DNA of 15,979 bases from Burkholderiales bacterium (lineage in GTDB: Bacteria; Pseudomonadota; Gammaproteobacteria; Burkholderiales; Burkholderiaceae_D), in NCBI GenBank assembly GCA_016197345.1, contig JACPVY010000306.1, positions 1-15,979 of the forward strand. The letters run 5' to 3'. This document shows positions 7,492 to 14,781 of the stretch, in pieces. Position 1 is the first letter of the stretch, and each line of letters starts with the position of its first letter. Both the position numbers and the translations under genes were made by a program. Under the pieces are notes generated by a model, which saw only the letters and a list, made by a program, of their open reading frames with translations, was not told the origin of the DNA and did no database searches.

Positions 7492-8676
7492 CTAGTCCGT
7501 CGCATCAATCGCTTCTTGCAGTGTGACACGGTTGCGGCCGCCAGTTTTCGACAAATACATCGCGGTATCAGCGCGGCCAAATAAATCGAGCACCGATTCA
7601 CCCGGCCCATATTGCGTCAAGCCTATTGAAACCGTGACCTTGCGCTCCACTTTCGCCATGATGCCCAGCCGTGCTTCCGTCAAGGTGCGGATGCGTTCTA
7701 CCGTGTTGTAGGCATCATTCAAGCTGACAGCTGGCAAAATCAACAAAAATTCTTCACCACCATAGCGGCCAAAAATATCTTCGCGGCGCACACTGTTTTG
7801 CGCTAATTGAGCGAAGGTGCGCAACACTTCATCGCCCGCTAAATGGCCAATTTCATCATTGATGCGCTTGAAATGATCGAGGTCAATCACCGCTAAGCAG
7901 AGGTTTTGATCGGTCGAATCGGCTTGGTGTTTTTGCTCTTGCAGCGCAGCCATCATATAGCGGCGGTTAAAACTGCCAGTCAATTCATCGCGCCGTGCGT
8001 GCTCTTCAATACTTTCCATTTTGACGCTGACCATATACAGCGAGCGATACAAGCGCCGCACCCGCGTCGCTAGCATAGCAAAACCGGGCATCGTAATCGC
8101 TAGCGCACCGCAGTGTAGTAAGCCTGTCAACAGCAAATGATTATCGCGTGCCAACACAAAATAGCTGAGATTGGCCAGTAAATTTCCTGCTAATGCATAA
8201 ATGACAACGGCGAGCAGGGTTTTTTCGCGTAGGCGAAAAGCGCAGGACATGATGATCAACAAGCCGAACGGCGTATATAAGATTTGCGTCGCTGGTTCGA
8301 TGTGCAGGGTTGTCGCCATCACCGTCAGCATGCAAAACGCCATTTGCGCCGATAGCGTTTTATCTGCCGCGCGTAAGTTAAAGCCCGAGAGGAGGGCAAT
8401 GGCGAAGCCCAGCCACAGCGTCGCTAACACGCCACACGAAAAATACACCGACGTGTAGTGAATCAGGCCGAGCAGGGAAAAGGTGGTTAATGAGAGGATG
8501 TAGGCTAATAAAATCAGGCTGGCTTGGCCAAAGCGACGTAAGCGCTGTAATTGGCGAGAGTCATCTGAGGTGCGGGCAATTTTCTTGCGATGAAATAATT
8601 GCATTAGCCATAACAAAGCGCTGGTGCTGGGCCACCGTTTGGAAGAGGTTGTGCGCTTGTCTTTGCTTTGCTGCAT
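7492..8676 (-). CDS. Membrane-bound diguanylate cyclase (GGDEF)
   Basis: 394 residues. The N-terminal half, about residues 50-200, holds some six hydrophobic helices (for example LILLAYILSLTTFSLLG and ATLWLGFAIALLSGF) with no recognisable ligand domain, so the sensed signal is unknown. A short linker helix leads to the GGDEF domain, about residues 225-390: DELTGSFNRR, DLDHFKRINDEIGHLAGDEVL, and the active-site GGEEF at 306-310. The inhibitory I-site RRED (297-300) sits the canonical five residues before it. This predicts an active, product-inhibited cyclase making c-di-GMP from GTP; there is no EAL domain. The start is uncertain: neither the ATG at 8676 nor an in-frame ATG at 8604 has a clear ribosome site. 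The longer form is given. It is a single gene flanked by non-coding DNA. Confidence 0.92.
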   Translation of the reverse strand: MQQSKDKRTTSSKRWPSTSALLWLMQLFHRKKIARTSDDSRQLQRLRRFGQASLILLAYILSLTTFSLLGLIHYTSVYFSCGVLATLWLGFAIALLSGFNLRAADKTLSAQMAFCMLTVMATTLHIEPATQILYTPFGLLIIMSCAFRLREKTLLAVVIYALAGNLLANLSYFVLARDNHLLLTGLLHCGALAITMPGFAMLATRVRRLYRSLYMVSVKMESIEEHARRDELTGSFNRRYMMAALQEQKHQADSTDQNLCLAVIDLDHFKRINDEIGHLAGDEVLRTFAQLAQNSVRREDIFGRYGGEEFLLILPAVSLNDAYNTVERIRTLTEARLGIMAKVERKVTVSIGLTQYGPGESVLDLFGRADTAMYLSKTGGRNRVTLQEAIDATD

Positions 8677-9089
8677 AGCGGATCAAAAATGTGGTTTGCC
8701 CTTACGGGCGGATGCATAGGAATGTAAAAACGCTACGTTTGGAGCGGCCTCGCGCAGGAGGCTGTGTTTTCCATCAGTATTGCTTGTTTGAAGCTGGACG
8801 GATGCGGATTGCGCATGATGTCCACTTTACCCCACTTTGGTGGGTGGGAATAGTCTGTAATTTCACGTAGCCGACAATCATCAGACGACAGACCTGTCAT
8901 TGTAATGGAGCCAGCGAGATTTGCCTATCTGCACATTTGCGTGCATTGCTGCACACAGGGCAGATTGCCAGCCTTCAGCGCAATGCTGCGTATAATCAGG
9001 AGCGAATCAGCCGCGATTCAAGAGCAACTTAGCCCAGCACAAATTTCCACTCATGCTTCAATTTTTATCATTGATATAAAGGAACTACT
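8677..9089. other. 413-bp intergenic region between divergent genes
   Basis: No convincing gene in either direction. It should hold the promoters of the cyclase gene (minus) and the MAPEG gene (plus). Visible structures are small hairpins: GCCC-TTAC-GGGC near 8699-8710 and CCCAC-TTTG-GTGGG near 8831-8845. A promoter candidate close to its right end is listed separately. Confidence 0.5.
8965..8996 (+). promoter_or_regulatory. Weak promoter candidate for the MAPEG gene
   Basis: TTGCCA (8965-8970) and a perfect TATAAT (8991-8996) are separated by 20 nt, longer than the usual 16-18. A transcript would have an untranslated leader of about 85 nt before the ATG at 9090. Confidence 0.3.
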
Positions 9090-9473
9090 ATGCCATTCCA
9101 TTTGACGGCTTGGGTCACCATCGCCAGCTTGTTTACCTATATTTGGATGATACGCAATGTCGGTCGCGCACGCGTGAAATTTGGCATCAAAGCGCCGGAA
9201 ATGAATGGCCCCCCAGAATTTCTCTACACGCAACGGGTACAAGCCAATACTGTCGAGCAAATGTTGCTGTTTTTTCCTGCGCTCTGGCTATGCGCAGTGT
9301 GTTTGGGGGATATCTGGGCGGCGGCAGGTGGCGCACTGTGGATTGCGGGCCGGATTTTGTATGCGGTGGCGTATTACCGCGACCCAGCTAAGCGTGGGCT
9401 AGGATTTGGCATAACGGTGACGGCGAGTTCTTTGCTCATGGTCGGGGCTATGGTTGGATTGGTGTTGAAATAA
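9090..9473 (+). CDS. MAPEG-family integral membrane protein
   Basis: 127 residues with about four hydrophobic helices, the size and layout of bacterial MAPEG proteins. Family residues are visible: RVQANTVEQMLLFFPALWL, then a helix ending in GALWIAGRILYAVAYYRDPAKRGLGFG. Eukaryotic members are glutathione-dependent transferases and leukotriene or prostaglandin synthases; bacterial members are mostly uncharacterised, and glutathione transferase or peroxidase activity would be a guess. AAAGGA (9078-9083) lies 6 nt before the ATG and fixes the start. It has no coupled neighbour: long non-coding stretches lie on both sides. Confidence 0.9.
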   Translation: MPFHLTAWVTIASLFTYIWMIRNVGRARVKFGIKAPEMNGPPEFLYTQRVQANTVEQMLLFFPALWLCAVCLGDIWAAAGGALWIAGRILYAVAYYRDPAKRGLGFGITVTASSLLMVGAMVGLVLK

Positions 9474-9861
9474 TTGCAGTTCTGTCTATTCTTTTAGCAG
9501 AGCACGGCACTTAGTTTGCAGCTTGACATGGTGCAGCACCAGTTAGCCACACTGATTCAAGCTGCGGCGACAAAGTGGGTGACAAAGGCGCAAAAAAGCA
9601 ATAGATTAGAGCAATGCGCTAACATCAGCGGATTCGCATCGTGGTTTCTTTGCATACCGCTCTGGGTGTTAACAATCTCACAGATAGAGGCTGGGAATAC
9701 TGCACAGGCAAATCGCCGCAGCAATTCCTCTGAATCAAGTTTCACACAGTATCAAAATTTGTTCGGTAGGACGGAAAAACCACTACGGCGAGTTAAATGC
9801 GGTTAGTATTGCGTTTGCTGGTGGTCTGTCCCCGAATCATTCGTGACTGGAAGGAGCTGAA
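9474..9861. other. 388-bp region without a convincing gene, with repeat-like debris
   Basis: A 96-codon open frame (9516-9806) starts with TTG, lacks a ribosome site and has no protein-like pattern, so I do not call it a gene. Near its right end are GGAAAAACCAC (about 9773-9783) and GGTGGTCTGTCCCCGAAT (about 9822-9839). Motifs of this kind recur in non-coding DNA of many proteobacteria, often near REP-associated transposases. CTGTCCCC followed by RAAT also occurs in the segment that replaced the end of the NarX gene (13271-13281). Confidence 0.35.
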
Positions 9862-10224
9862 ATGCTTTATCTTAAAAGTACCGCAGTAACCAAAGCCCCC
9901 GGCATTTATGAAGTCGATGTGGCTGCTAAACCTCCCGGCAAGACCTATGGCATTTTCATGGCCGTTGATCCTGATCATCCTCCTACCGAATTACTCGCTG
10001 CGCTAGATAGTTTTGGCTTTAAGAATATCTATCAGTCCAGCTATACCCACAAAGACAAAGGCAAGGTACTCGACTTGCATTTCCAGAAAAATGGCACAGA
10101 TTTGTTCCAAGGCTGGAAAGATGCCGAGCGTGAAGAAAACATGAAAGAAATCCAGCGCCTCTTCAGCGCCCTCGGTATCACCATCGTGCCACGAGTAATG
10201 ACCTTGGCCGAAGCCTACGCCTAG
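9862..10224 (+). CDS. Conserved-looking 120-residue protein, not recognised
   Basis: 120 residues with a strong ribosome site (AAGGAG, 9851-9856, 5 nt before the ATG) and a terminator 20 nt after the stop, so it is clearly a real single-gene unit. There is no signal peptide or membrane segment, so it should be cytoplasmic. The sequence suggests a small alpha/beta fold: YGIFMAVDPDHPPTELLAALDSFGFKNIY reads as a strand followed by a helix, and KGKVLDLHFQKN as a strand before the charged helix GWKDAEREENMKEIQRLFSALGI. The middle faintly recalls small regulators that compare two short alpha/beta units, but I cannot assign a family. Confidence 0.8.
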   Translation: MLYLKSTAVTKAPGIYEVDVAAKPPGKTYGIFMAVDPDHPPTELLAALDSFGFKNIYQSSYTHKDKGKVLDLHFQKNGTDLFQGWKDAEREENMKEIQRLFSALGITIVPRVMTLAEAYA

Positions 10225-10244
10225 CCGAGCATGCGTTTGATGAT

Positions 10245-10281
10245 GCGCGCACATGCACCATGCATGGCGCGCGATTTTTTT
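10245..10281 (+). terminator. Rho-independent terminator
   Basis: GCGCGC (10245-10250) pairs with GCGCGC (10267-10272), and after a one-base bulge CATGCA (10252-10257) pairs with TGCATG (10261-10266) around a CCA loop. A run of seven T follows (10275-10281). It ends the transcript of the gene at 9862-10224. Confidence 0.85.
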
Positions 10282-10321
10282 GCATGCGAGTCGTCTTTAG
10301 CCTATGAGCTAATCGCTATGC

Positions 10322-10930
10322 CTATAGCGCCTGCACATCAATGTGATAAGTGGCCCAAGGGCAAAGCGCAAAACGCTGGCTGAGTGACATCGACGCGCCC
10401 TCGGGCTGACGGGTTGCGTCATAAACTGTCCACAAAGGCCCAAGGCCACCGAGCGCCATTGGTTTGCCGTCCAGATGCGTGGCGATCAACACTTCCCATT
10501 TTCTGAGCTTGCTGAGTGTGAAATTGGCGGCATAGCCATCAATCGCGCGCGTGGTCACGCTATAGCGCTCACCATCGGCATTATTCCCGATACCGCAATG
10601 CTGCAAGATATCCGTCAAGCGAGGGCCGGAGAGGGTATGCGGCTTGCCATCATATTCCAATGTTGCTTGGAAGCTGGCCGCAGGTAAGTTAAGCAGGCTG
10701 GCAAAGTCGAAGCAAAAGCCTTTGTCAAAGCTCAGTTTTTGTTTCGACATCAAAATATCTTGGGTGGCTTCAAATGCAGGGCGATTCGTTTTGCTGATCG
10801 CGCCTGTGACTGTCAATAAAACCGGTTGCGTCGTCGTGGCATTGGGTTTGCCGGGCTTGGCCAGTGCTGGTAGGCCTAGCGCCGCTGCTGCTGCACCAAT
10901 CGAAGTCGAAAGAAATTGTCGCTTTTGCAT
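10322..10930 (-). CDS. Small exported protein with oxidoreductase molybdopterin-binding fold
   Basis: 202 residues. The N-terminus MQKRQFLSTSIGAAAAALGLPALAKP is an export signal of a Tat-like type, with KRQFL in place of a full twin arginine. The mature part matches the compact periplasmic proteins annotated as molybdopterin-dependent oxidoreductases: VLLTVTGAI, FQATLEYDG, LSGPRLTDILQHCGI, DGYAANFTLSKL and GLGPLWTVYD (about 162-171). It is much shorter than YedY/MsrP or sulfite oxidase, and I see no arginine-cysteine motif that would obviously supply the molybdenum ligand; its cysteines are C73, C112 and C190. Cofactor binding is therefore unproven. The start at 10930 has AAGGA 5 nt upstream; the longer frame to 10996 lacks a signal-like start. 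It diverges from mobB, which fits a molybdenum theme. Confidence 0.82.
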   Translation of the reverse strand: MQKRQFLSTSIGAAAAALGLPALAKPGKPNATTTQPVLLTVTGAISKTNRPAFEATQDILMSKQKLSFDKGFCFDFASLLNLPAASFQATLEYDGKPHTLSGPRLTDILQHCGIGNNADGERYSVTTRAIDGYAANFTLSKLRKWEVLIATHLDGKPMALGGLGPLWTVYDATRQPEGASMSLSQRFALCPWATYHIDVQAL

Positions 10931-11132
10931 AAGAGTCCTTGCGCGAGAGAGTAGGGGGTTAAATAGTCGGCGAAATAAAGCGAATTCGGAAAGCATACAT
11001 TGGCCGCTACTTTGCCATATTTTTTGTGCCTGAGTAGCTGCGCCAAATGCAAAAAATGAAAAATGAGCAAAATAGCCTTAGCGTTATCCCATGCCTAGAA
11101 TGGGCTGCGCCAAAACCAAGCTGGCGCTAGGC

Positions 11133-11138
11133 TATAAT
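11133..11138 (+). promoter_or_regulatory. Candidate -10 element for the mobB operon
   Basis: A perfect TATAAT preceded by GGC lies 27 nt before the mobB ATG. No good -35 hexamer is seen 16-18 nt upstream (CCAAAA at the expected place), so activation by a regulator is possible. The divergent gap 10931-11165 must also hold the promoter of the minus-strand gene. Confidence 0.4.
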
Positions 11139-11165
11139 CGCGTATCAATTCAGCGGATTCCCACT

Positions 11166-11744
11166 ATGTCCCAGCCTGCCATTCCCCCGACTTCCTCCAC
11201 TGCGGCACAATCTGCCGTGTTGGGCGTTGTTGGTTCGTCGGGTAGCGGCAAAACGACTTTGCTGGAATACCTTGTCACAGAGCTGTGCGCCCAAGGTTTG
11301 CGCATCAATGCCATCAAACATAGCCACCACGATTTGATGCTAGAACCTTTACACAAAGATAGCGCCCGCTTGCGTTTGGCAGGCGCGGGTGAAGTCTTGG
11401 TTTGCTCACCGTATCGCTATGCCATCATCCACGAATTACGCCAAGCGCCCGAACCTGGCTTAGCGCAACAACTGGCACGCATGGCGCCCGCCGACTTGAC
11501 CTTGGTCGAAGGCTTTAAATTCGACCCGATCCCCAAGCTAGAAGTGTATCGCCCGGCACTGGGTAAAGATGCCCTGTTTTGGCACGATCCGCATATCGTC
11601 GCCGTCGCTTCGGATGTCGCCGCCCCACAAAATTTACCCGATGGCCTAGCATGGCTAGATTTGAACGCAACTGCCGCCATTTTGCATTGGTTATTGCAAC
11701 AATTACCGAGCTGGCAGCGGCACCGTCATTTGAGGAGAGCCTGA
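11166..11744 (+). CDS. mobB: Molybdopterin-guanine dinucleotide biosynthesis protein MobB
   Basis: 192 residues. The P-loop GSSGSGKT is at residues 23-30, followed by the MobB blocks [23 protein letters not shown] and [19 protein letters not shown]. MobB is a GTP-binding helper of MobA, which attaches GMP to molybdopterin to form the cofactor of nitrate reductase and other DMSO-reductase-family enzymes. The ATG at 11166 was chosen because family similarity begins about 15 residues later and a -10 box lies just upstream; a longer frame from 11091 would include that promoter. The NarX-type gene starts 2 nt after the stop, with GAGGAG (11732-11737) inside mobB, so the two form an operon. No nitrate reductase gene is in the window. 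Confidence 0.92.
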   Translation: MSQPAIPPTSSTAAQSAVLGVVGSSGSGKTTLLEYLVTELCAQGLRINAIKHSHHDLMLEPLHKDSARLRLAGAGEVLVCSPYRYAIIHELRQAPEPGLAQQLARMAPADLTLVEGFKFDPIPKLEVYRPALGKDALFWHDPHIVAVASDVAAPQNLPDGLAWLDLNATAAILHWLLQQLPSWQRHRHLRRA

Positions 11745-11745
11745 G

Positions 11746-13221
11746 ATGGCACTGGAAGATGTATTGCCGGGGCGGCAGCGCTTGTCGAGCAAGATTATCG
11801 GCGCCTTGTTGACCGTGCTATTGCTCGCTTTAGCCGCGATTAGCGTGACCTTGTTGTTGTCGTGGCAGCTAGAAGGTAGCTCGGCAGCCATCAATGAAGC
11901 GGGTGGTTTGCGTATGCACGCCTATCGCGCCAGCTTGCAAGCTTTGCTGCTGCAAAAAGAGCCTGAAAATAAGGCGCTGCGTTTTTCTTTGCAGCAGGAA
12001 ATTAAACAAACCGATGCCGTCTTAGCGCTGCTACAACAAGGCGATCCGCAGCGACCGCTGTATCTGCCTAGCGGCGATGCTATTGCCGAAAAATTTCAGG
12101 CAGGGCGCGAACGCTGGCTGCGTCATATCCGCCCGGTCTTGCAAAAAATCGCGAGTGATACGAACGTGAAAGACGCCTCGCTATGGCAGACCATGCAAGA
12201 ACAAGTCGCTTTGATGGCGGCGCAAGTCGATCAACTCAATCAATTGATTGAAAAAGATAGCGAACAGCGTTCGGCGTGGTTGCGCTCTTCGCAATTAGCC
12301 TTGATGGCGCTCGCCGTGCTGGGCACTATCGTCTTGATTTACTTGATGTTTTTATTGATCATCCAACCCGTAACGCGTTTGCAAGAAGGCATGCAGCGCA
12401 TGAGCGAGCGCGATTTCGAGGTGCGTTTGCCAGTCGAAACAGACGATGAATTTGGTCAAGTAACGGCAGGTTTTAATGAAATGGGCGATAAATTGGCCGA
12501 GCTGTATACCAGCTTGGAACGCCGCGTCGCGGAAAAAACCGCCGAGCTAGAAGGGCAAAATCGCGAATTAGCCTTGCTCTACGATTGCGCTAGCTATTTG
12601 CAACAACCGCAAAAAGTCGAGCAATTGTGCGAAGGATTTCTCGCCCGTATCCGCAATTATTTCGATGCCGATGGCGGCTCAGTACGGGTGCTAGACCCGA
12701 TTCACAGCAATGTACACATGGTCGTGCACCATGGCATTTCCAAGGATTTGGTGGAGGCCGAGCATTGTTTAAAGGTCGGCGATTGCTTGTGCGGGGCTGC
12801 GGTATCCAACAAGATCACCGTGATTCACGACTTGCGCAAAATGGATCGCAAGCACGAATTGCAATGCCATAAAGAAGGCTTTTCTGCCGTCTCCGTGTTC
12901 CAAATCCAAACCCATCAACAACACTTGGGCTTTTTCAATTTGCATTTCCGCGAGCCGAAAGTGTTCACCAAAAGCGAAGTGGTTTTGCTCGAAACCTTGG
13001 GCCAGTTGCTCGGGGTAGCGCTAGAAAACGTGCGCTTAGCAACGCGTGAGCGTGAAATGGCGGTGTCGGAAGAGCGGAATTTGGTAGCGCAAGGTCTGCA
13101 CGATAGCATTGCCCAAGGGCTAACCTTCATGAACATCCAAGTGCACACCGGGGCAAGGCACTACCGTTCAGATGTATCTGGCACGCGAGCAAAGGCAAGC
13201 GGCGTAAGGGCGAAGCGTTAG
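11746..13221 (+). CDS. narX: NarX-type nitrate/nitrite sensor kinase, truncated: no ATPase domain
   Basis: 491 residues; intact NarX-like kinases are about 600-650. Order of parts: membrane helix about 16-38; a periplasmic PilJ/NarX domain with a P-box-like nitrate site (AINEAGGLRMHAYR, about 48-61); second helix about 183-205; HAMP domain from QPVTRLQEG; a central region with a cysteine cluster (AEHCLKVGDCLCG and LQCHKEG); and the H-box ERNLVAQGLHDSIAQGL with His452. After NIQV (463-466) family similarity stops. The last 25 residues (HTGARHYRSDVSG to RAKR) are unrelated and end at a chance TAG. The rest of the dimerisation helices and the whole HATPase domain are missing, so the protein cannot bind ATP or phosphorylate itself. 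It may still sense ligand, but it is most likely a decaying gene. It is coupled to mobB upstream; its probable partner regulator follows. Confidence 0.9.
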   Translation: MALEDVLPGRQRLSSKIIGALLTVLLLALAAISVTLLLSWQLEGSSAAINEAGGLRMHAYRASLQALLLQKEPENKALRFSLQQEIKQTDAVLALLQQGDPQRPLYLPSGDAIAEKFQAGRERWLRHIRPVLQKIASDTNVKDASLWQTMQEQVALMAAQVDQLNQLIEKDSEQRSAWLRSSQLALMALAVLGTIVLIYLMFLLIIQPVTRLQEGMQRMSERDFEVRLPVETDDEFGQVTAGFNEMGDKLAELYTSLERRVAEKTAELEGQNRELALLYDCASYLQQPQKVEQLCEGFLARIRNYFDADGGSVRVLDPIHSNVHMVVHHGISKDLVEAEHCLKVGDCLCGAAVSNKITVIHDLRKMDRKHELQCHKEGFSAVSVFQIQTHQQHLGFFNLHFREPKVFTKSEVVLLETLGQLLGVALENVRLATREREMAVSEERNLVAQGLHDSIAQGLTFMNIQVHTGARHYRSDVSGTRAKASGVRAKR

Positions 13222-13290
13222 CGACCGTGTGGGATGTCACTGCACACGGATGATTTACCGGATGATTGTCCTGTCCCCAAATATGTATAT
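13144..13290. other. Unrelated segment replacing the 3' end of the NarX gene
   Basis: From 13144 the sequence no longer matches a histidine kinase. It contains a 7-bp inverted repeat, CCGTGTG (13225-13231) and CACACGG (13243-13249), with an 11-nt loop; a direct repeat CGGATGATT at 13247-13255 and 13259-13267; and GTCCTGTCCCCAAAT (13268-13282), similar to a motif near 9830. This looks like the edge of a REP-like or mobile sequence left after a deletion. The origin is not proven. Both borders are approximate; the right one lies somewhere before the regulator's start. Confidence 0.45.
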
Positions 13291-13304
13291 TTTTTGAGAT
13301 TTTT

Positions 13305-13988
13305 ATGACCGAAGCGCTAGAAAAAATCAATGTCTTGCTAGTGGATGACCACACGCTATTTCGCAGTGGTATTCGCTTCTTGCTACAGCGTCACGCCGAT
13401 TTTCAAATCGTCGGTGAAGCGCAAGATGGCGTCGAAGGCGTGAAACGCGCCAAGCAATTGCAACCCGACGTCACCTTACTGGATTTGCACATGCCAGGCA
13501 TTTCAGGCTTAGAAACCTTGCAATTGATGCTGCAAGATAGGCCCGACGCCTGCATCATCATGTTGACCGTGTCAGAAGATGCGGAAGACTTAGGTGCCGC
13601 CTTGCAAGCTGGCGCTAGGGGGTATCTGATCAAAAATATCGACGCCGATTACTTGGTGCGCGCAATTCGCCGTGCTGCCGCTGGCGAAGCGGTGATCGCC
13701 GAAGCGATGACGGCTAAATTGGTGGCGCAACTGAAGGGCGGTAATGCGCCGAAGGAAGTGCCACCATCAGAATTAGATAAATTGACCCCGCGTGAAAAAG
13801 AAATCCTCGCCTGCTTAGCGCGTGGCGAAAGCAATAAAGTCATCGCCCGCACGCTTTCCGTTGCTGAAAGCACAGTCAAAATTCATGTGCAAAACGTTTT
13901 GAAAAAACTCAATCTCAGTAGCCGGGTACAGGCTGCGGTGTTTGCCGTCGAACATGGCATGGATAGCAATCAAGGAAATAACCACTAA
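13305..13988 (+). CDS. narL: NarL/FixJ-family response regulator
   Basis: 227 residues. The receiver domain is complete: D14-D15 acidic pair (VLLVDDHTLF), phosphate acceptor D60 (LLDLHMPG), T88 and K110. The LuxR-type helix-turn-helix follows: LTPREKEILACLARG, NKVIARTLSVAESTVKIHV, KLNLSSRVQAAVFAV. It would bind DNA after phosphorylation and, by context, control nitrate-respiration genes. The start at 13305 precedes the conserved receiver; the ribosome site is weak (GAG at 13296-13298), which fits a gene formerly translated by coupling to the kinase gene. With the kinase truncated it has lost its cognate phosphate source unless another kinase or a small phosphodonor acts on it. The symbol follows the context; other NarL-like paralogues are possible. 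Confidence 0.9.
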   Translation: MTEALEKINVLLVDDHTLFRSGIRFLLQRHADFQIVGEAQDGVEGVKRAKQLQPDVTLLDLHMPGISGLETLQLMLQDRPDACIIMLTVSEDAEDLGAALQAGARGYLIKNIDADYLVRAIRRAAAGEAVIAEAMTAKLVAQLKGGNAPKEVPPSELDKLTPREKEILACLARGESNKVIARTLSVAESTVKIHVQNVLKKLNLSSRVQAAVFAVEHGMDSNQGNNH

Positions 13989-14045
13989 GGCAGCGCGAGG
14001 TTTTCGGCACGCGCTCAGTGCTGCAGGCCAATCGAGGAGGCAAAC

Positions 14046-14504
14046 ATGAAAGAATCGACGCCGCAACTGGATGCAAACGAAAGTACTGGTTTTTTGCTAT
14101 GGCAAGTCAATGCGATTTGGCAGCGCAATGTCGCCGCCGTCTTGCGCGTTCACGATCTGACCCAAGTGCAATTTGCCTTGCTCGCTAGCTTGATGTGGTT
14201 AGAAAAGCGCGAAGATTGGGTCACGCAAGCAATGCTTGCACGCCATGCGAAACTCGACGAAATGATGACCTCACAAGTCTTGCGCTCACTCGAAAAGCGC
14301 GGCCTGATCGAACGCCATCCGCACCCACGCGACACCCGCGCCAAGCACCTGCTGTTGACCGCCGACGGCCGCGTCAAAACCGCCGAAGCCTTGCCTAAGG
14401 TGGAAATGGTCGATATGGAATATTTTGCCGTGCTAGCGAATCAGCGCAAGGATTTCAACCAAGCGCTACGCACCTTGATCGAGCGCGGGGTGTGTCACGG
14501 CTGA
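14046..14504 (+). CDS. MarR-family transcriptional regulator
   Basis: 152 residues with the usual MarR winged-helix layout: dimerisation helix (FLLWQVNAIWQRNVAAVL), TQVQFALLASLMWL, recognition region (TQAMLARHAKLDEMMTSQVLRSLEKRGLIERHPHP) and the wing with the RDTRAKHLLLTADG signature, then C-terminal helices. A strong ribosome site (GAGGAGG, about 14034-14040) fixes the ATG. It starts 57 nt after the NarL-type gene and is followed by a repeat region, so its regulated genes are not evident. There are no cysteines placed like the redox-sensing OhrR site; its ligand is unknown. Confidence 0.9.
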   Translation: MKESTPQLDANESTGFLLWQVNAIWQRNVAAVLRVHDLTQVQFALLASLMWLEKREDWVTQAMLARHAKLDEMMTSQVLRSLEKRGLIERHPHPRDTRAKHLLLTADGRVKTAEALPKVEMVDMEYFAVLANQRKDFNQALRTLIERGVCHG

Positions 14505-14522
14505 GGTGGCTAGCCTACTCAT

Positions 14523-14620
14523 GGCGTAGGGTGGGCAACTTCGTTGCCCACGGCAGTGAATCGCAATCTCCGTTGCGTATCGAGCGTTCGCTAAGACCTA
14601 GGGGGGGCACAAGCCCACCA
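14523..14620. repeat. Composite palindromic (REP-like) element, two units
   Basis: Unit one begins GGCGTAGGGTGGGCAA (identical to 7321-7336) and forms a perfect 9-bp stem, GTGGGCAAC (14531-14539) with GTTGCCCAC (14543-14551), loop TTC. Unit two, CCTAGGGGGGGCACAAG then CCCACCATGC (about 14598-14622), is a degenerate relative of the 7321-7350 copy. A spacer of about 46 nt lies between them. The gap 14505-14780 otherwise holds a direct repeat TAACAGG at 14706-14712 and 14721-14727, and the regulatory palindrome described next. Confidence 0.6.
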
Positions 14621-14738
14621 TGCTATGCGCAGCAACGAGCCTTCATTGCAACTTCCCCACCATTCTATGAACAATAATTAACGGCAAGACTGAGCAAATT
14701 CGCCGTAACAGGAATTTCGCTAACAGGTTAAAGCCCCG

Positions 14739-14781
14739 TTTTTCAGTATAATTTTGAAAAATTCACTTTTATACTGAAAAA
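14739..14781 (+). promoter_or_regulatory. Promoter with a 13-bp inverted repeat reaching the start codon
   Basis: TTTTTCAGTATAA (14739-14751) and TTATACTGAAAAA (14769-14781) are perfect inverted copies 17 nt apart. The left arm contains most of a TATAAT -10 box (14747-14752); the right arm ends on the A of the ATG at 14781. No normal -35 hexamer is evident, and no Shine-Dalgarno lies before the ATG. The layout suits an operator for a dimeric repressor, or an mRNA or DNA hairpin limiting expression of the nucleotidyltransferase. Confidence 0.6.

Noticed and set aside
9516..9806. 96-codon open frame in the gap after the MAPEG gene
   Set aside because: TTG start without ribosome site, no recognisable protein pattern, and its end runs into repeat-like sequence.
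10644..11033. 129-codon plus-strand frame opposite the molybdopterin-fold gene
   Set aside because: Antisense to a gene with clear family motifs and export signal; no supporting start signals.
13305..13988. Possibility that the NarL-type regulator is also broken
   Set aside because: All receiver and helix-turn-helix residues are present and the length is normal.
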